A stretch of 64,000 bases of DNA from Sphagnum compactum (taxonomy: Eukaryota; Bryophyta; Sphagnopsida; Sphagnales): positions 12,328,213-12,392,212 of the forward strand of contig OZ234493.1 of NCBI GenBank assembly GCA_965153455.1, given 5' to 3'. The position numbers and the translations under genes are program-made. Shown one piece after another: positions 60,600-64,000 of this stretch (within the stretch, counting starts at the first letter, position 1; each line of letters opens with the position of its first letter). The notes beneath the pieces were generated by a model, which saw only the letters and a list, made by a program, of their open reading frames with translations, did not search any database and had not been told where the DNA came from.

Positions 60600-62420
60600 A
60601 TTATGGTTACTTGAATTGATTTGGAGGTTCAAACATTTAGGGTTTAGGTTCATGAATTGAAGTCCACCTCCATCATTTTGGATCAAGATTCATCAAGTGT
60701 AGGTTTGTTCTTAACATTTAGAGGATTCAAGTTTCAACAAATTCAACTCTAATTTATTAATTGTAGGTTTGGTCCCAACATTATAAAATATTGATTTAAT
60801 TCATCATTTGCAAGTTTGGTCACAACATCTCAATAGTTGTTTTAATGAATTGAGTTCTACACCAACATTTTGAAAGATTGTTTCACCAAGTGTAGGTTTA
60901 ATTCCACAATGAACATGACTATTTAGGGTAATTGATTAAGGTTCAACATTTTGGCAATTAAATTTCAATTTGGTTTCAACATTTAGGGTTTAAAGGTAAT
61001 GAATTAAGGTATGGATCCAACATTTCAAGTCTATTTGGGGACTATGTCATTGATTTTAGTTTGATTCCAACATTTTAGGGTTTAGGGCTTATGAATTGAA
61101 GTTTGGATCCAATAGTTTAAAATTGTTTCCAACATTTTCAAGTTTACTTGGACTGTTTCATTAAATTTCATCAAATGGGGGACCATTTCATTGATTCTAG
61201 TTTCGTTCCAACATTTTGGGTTTAGGGTGTATGAATTGAAGATTCATCAATTTAAGATTATTTCCATTTGAGGTCTACTTGGGGATTGTTTCATTGAATT
61301 CATCAAATGTGTAATTATTTCATTGAATTGTTATTTTGTTCCAACATTTAAGGTTTAAAGCTTATGAATTGAAGTTTGGATCCAACATTGCAAAACTATT
61401 CTCAACAATTCAAGTTTATATCCATCATTTGAAGTATACTTGGGGATCATTTCATTGTATTTCATCAAATGGGCAACTCTTTATTGAATTTCAATTTGGT
61501 TCCAACATTCAAAATTTAAGGCTTATGTATTAAGGTTTGGATCCAACATTTTTGAATTGTTGTCAACATTTCAAGTCTATATCCATCATTTGAGACATAC
61601 TTCAAGACTATTTCATCAAATTTCAAGTTGGTTCCAACATTTAGTGTTTGAAGCTTATGAATTGATGTTTGAATCCAACATTTTTGGATTGTTTCCAACA
61701 ATCTTTTTCAAGTCTATATCCATCATTTGAAGTGTATTTAGGGTCTATTTCATTGAATTTCAAATTGGTTCCAACATTTAGGGTTTAAATTGATTAAATA
61801 TGGATCTAATAATATGAAGATTGTTTCCATCATTTCAAATGCATTTCCATCATTTTATTTATACTTGGGGACAATTTCGTTGAATTTCATAAAACAACCA
61901 ACTATTATGAATTGAAGTTTACTTCCAGCATTTAGGATTTATGAATTAAGGTTTAGATCTAGCATTTCATGATTATTTTCAACATTTGAACTATATTTGG
62001 GGATTTTTTACATCAATATTTTCAATTTGGGGTTTTATTACAACATTTTGAAATTTAGTTCACACATTTGATGTAATTTTGGGGGATTACTTCTGATAAT
62101 TTCATCAATTTATTAACTAATTCTTACATTTTCTGGTTTGTTATCAAGATTTAAAGCTTAGGTTCATTGATTTGAGGTGTGTTTCCAACATCAAAAATAT
62201 TATTTCCAACATTTTAGCTGAACTTGGGGACTATTTTGATTTTGGTTTTTTATTTGGCAACTATTTCCAACATTTAAGGTGAATTTGGTGACTATTTCAT
62301 TAAAATTCATGAATTTGGCAATTGTTTGATTAGATTGAAGTTCACTTCCAACATTTACGTCACCTTTTCCAACATTTCACATCTATTTCATTGAATTTCA
62401 TGATTATTTCATTAAAAGTA
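60600..62420. repeat. Degenerate ~130-170-bp tandem array
   Basis: Recurring words: TTGGTTCCAACATTTAGGG, GGTTTAAAGCTTATGAATTG, GTTTGGATCCAACATTT, TTTCCAACATTTCAAGTCTA, CCATCATTTGAAGT and ACTTGGGGACTATTTCATTG. GCTTATGAATTG-type anchors lie at 61087, 61358, 61523 (diverged) and 61652. About ten diverged units are present. TTTAGGG occurs in several but not in series. Confidence 0.85.
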
Positions 62421-64000
62421 GGTTTGTTTCAAGTTTTGAAAGTATGTTTAGTATGTTGTTCAAGTTAATAAACCGAAATTAACCCCATTTCAAGTGTTGC
62501 AAGTTTGTTCCTACTTAGTTCAAGTCTATATACCTATATTGATGATTCTTTCAAATCATCAAGTGATCATGAAGAGTCCCATGTGATTTTACAAGCATCT
62601 AGGTTTGATTCCAAAATGAAAAACATTGAGATGTCATCTAGTCAACCACTAGCAAAGGTCTCAAGGAAGGAGAAATGGTTCGAATTCTTATGGAATCACT
62701 CCATTTGAACATCAAGGCCACAAGTTATCACTTCAATTTTTCAAAATCCTCAAAAGACAAAAAAAAAAATGACATAGTTTATACTTAGCCTTGTGTGAAA
62801 GGTGGTATATGTAGGTTACAAAACAACTTATCCCAAATGCATCTTCTAGGAGGATATTTTAAAGGATCAACTTTGGGAAACTTTGAAAGAGGTGAAGATT
62901 GGGACAAGAAAGTTGTGTTGCATAGTGAAAACATCTTGACACAATTGAAGGTAACAAATGGACATGCCACCCAAAATGTTTTCAAAAGATGGTAAAGTGT
63001 GATTGATGGGACATCTACCCCCCCCTCCCCCCCCAATACCTAGGCCCCCTATTCTTCCTATGGTCTTTGAATTTATTAACATTTAATCTATCATTTAATT
63101 TGAGCCCTAACTTGACATGTACTTCAAATGGAAAAACACACAAAAAGGTGAAAATGTTGTAATCATAGTCTAGCAATCTTGCCACCATGGCATGGGAGAT
63201 GGTGATCAACATTGAATATTAAAAAATTTTAATCAAAGCAAGGATTGAGGTTAACATAAAGAAGAAGAGAATGGTGAGGCTTACTAATTTTATAATGATT
63301 AAAGACCTATGAGTTTTGACAAATGTAAAATTTAACACAAAGGTCAAGGATGTTTTAAACTTGTAGCTAGAAGTCCACTCATTGAACCATGATATGCAAG
63401 GATCTTTGTTTCAAGGCATGTGGATTTTGATGAAAGTTTCATCAATGAATTTGATACAACTTTAGACTCCAAAATGTGTTTATAAGGGTATTCCACTCCT
63501 TAGTAGTAGGCCATTGGATATTGTCACCTATAGCCTCATTAATGCAAGATGTAATGAAAATTGCATCATCACATATTGTATTTTTATTTTATTTACACAT
63601 GAATGTGTTGTACATGACTACGTTGTTATGTTTCATGTATATGATAAATTGGAGTAGTTGATATTATAGGTTCAACTTAATTAATTACCTTATACAATGT
63701 GAACTTTAACAGTGAATCACACATGGGCCTTGATGGGTTTAGGGGACCATTAATGGAGTTAACTTATCAAATTCTAATAGATTAAAGTTTGCTAAAACTT
63801 TGAACAAACTTAGAATTGATCACATTGGGAAGAGCACATCCCAAATACTCACCTCTCAATCAATTGATTACCTGACATTTGGTTCTAATTCATTTGTGTT
63901 GAATAGCTTGAATGTGGTAATGCCCATTACTACAACTATGTACATGATTTGATGTTGCTTGCGTGTTTTTTGAAACATTTCCTCATCACTACTTGATGAA
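62421..64000. other. No gene seen
   Basis: AT-rich with a C-rich tract at ~63020-63034. Short frames at 62505-62708 and 62795-62995 are not recognisable. Confidence 0.55.

Overview
This is nuclear DNA of a land plant. Genes are split by GT-AG introns, the protein-coding genes are of plant type (a chloroplast fructokinase-like protein, a gibberellin-oxidase-like dioxygenase, a plant-type pyroglutamyl peptidase, a PPR-DYW relic), telomere-type TTTAGGG motifs occur inside introns and repeats, and most of the window is AT-rich, gene-poor and full of decayed mobile elements and minisatellites. The wording of the DYW relic looks most like seed-free vascular plants, and a fern is my best guess. This is an inference from remembered family style, not a search result.

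Layout. 1-1405: broken end of a probable transposon-derived gene. 1822-3090: telomere-like repeats merging into a palindrome-bearing satellite. 3100-14400: non-coding DNA with several unrelated tandem repeats. 14416-14947: a Harbinger-like MITE. 18507-19417: a solo LTR with a 5-bp target duplication. 21700-23112: two inverted copies of a ~340-bp repeat. 24031-26290: a three-exon 2-oxoglutarate-dependent dioxygenase whose second intron is almost wholly one 900-bp MITE of the same family as the one at 14416. 26291-39380: gene-poor DNA with a 62-bp satellite. 39384-42000: remains of a Pogo/Tigger (CENP-B-like) DDE transposon, followed by a 40-bp minisatellite. 44187-45204: another foldback element and a further 340-bp repeat copy. 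47130-49028 (+) and 50021-52706 (-): a convergent pair, pyroglutamyl peptidase and FLN1. 57625-58533: a PPR-DYW pseudogene. 59218-64000: minisatellites and unassigned AT-rich DNA.

Three genes look intact: the dioxygenase (380 aa), the peptidase (247 aa) and FLN1 (488 aa). All three could be assembled through in-frame exon junctions with their key residues present. They are functionally independent: hormone-type oxidation, peptide turnover and chloroplast transcription. I see no clustered pathway or novel multi-gene system. The most unusual signals are structural: a near-perfect inverted repeat that pairs FLN1 intron 1 with its exon-2 splice donor, an intron colonised by a tandemly expanded MITE, and a satellite that mixes telomere repeats with two perfect palindromes per unit.
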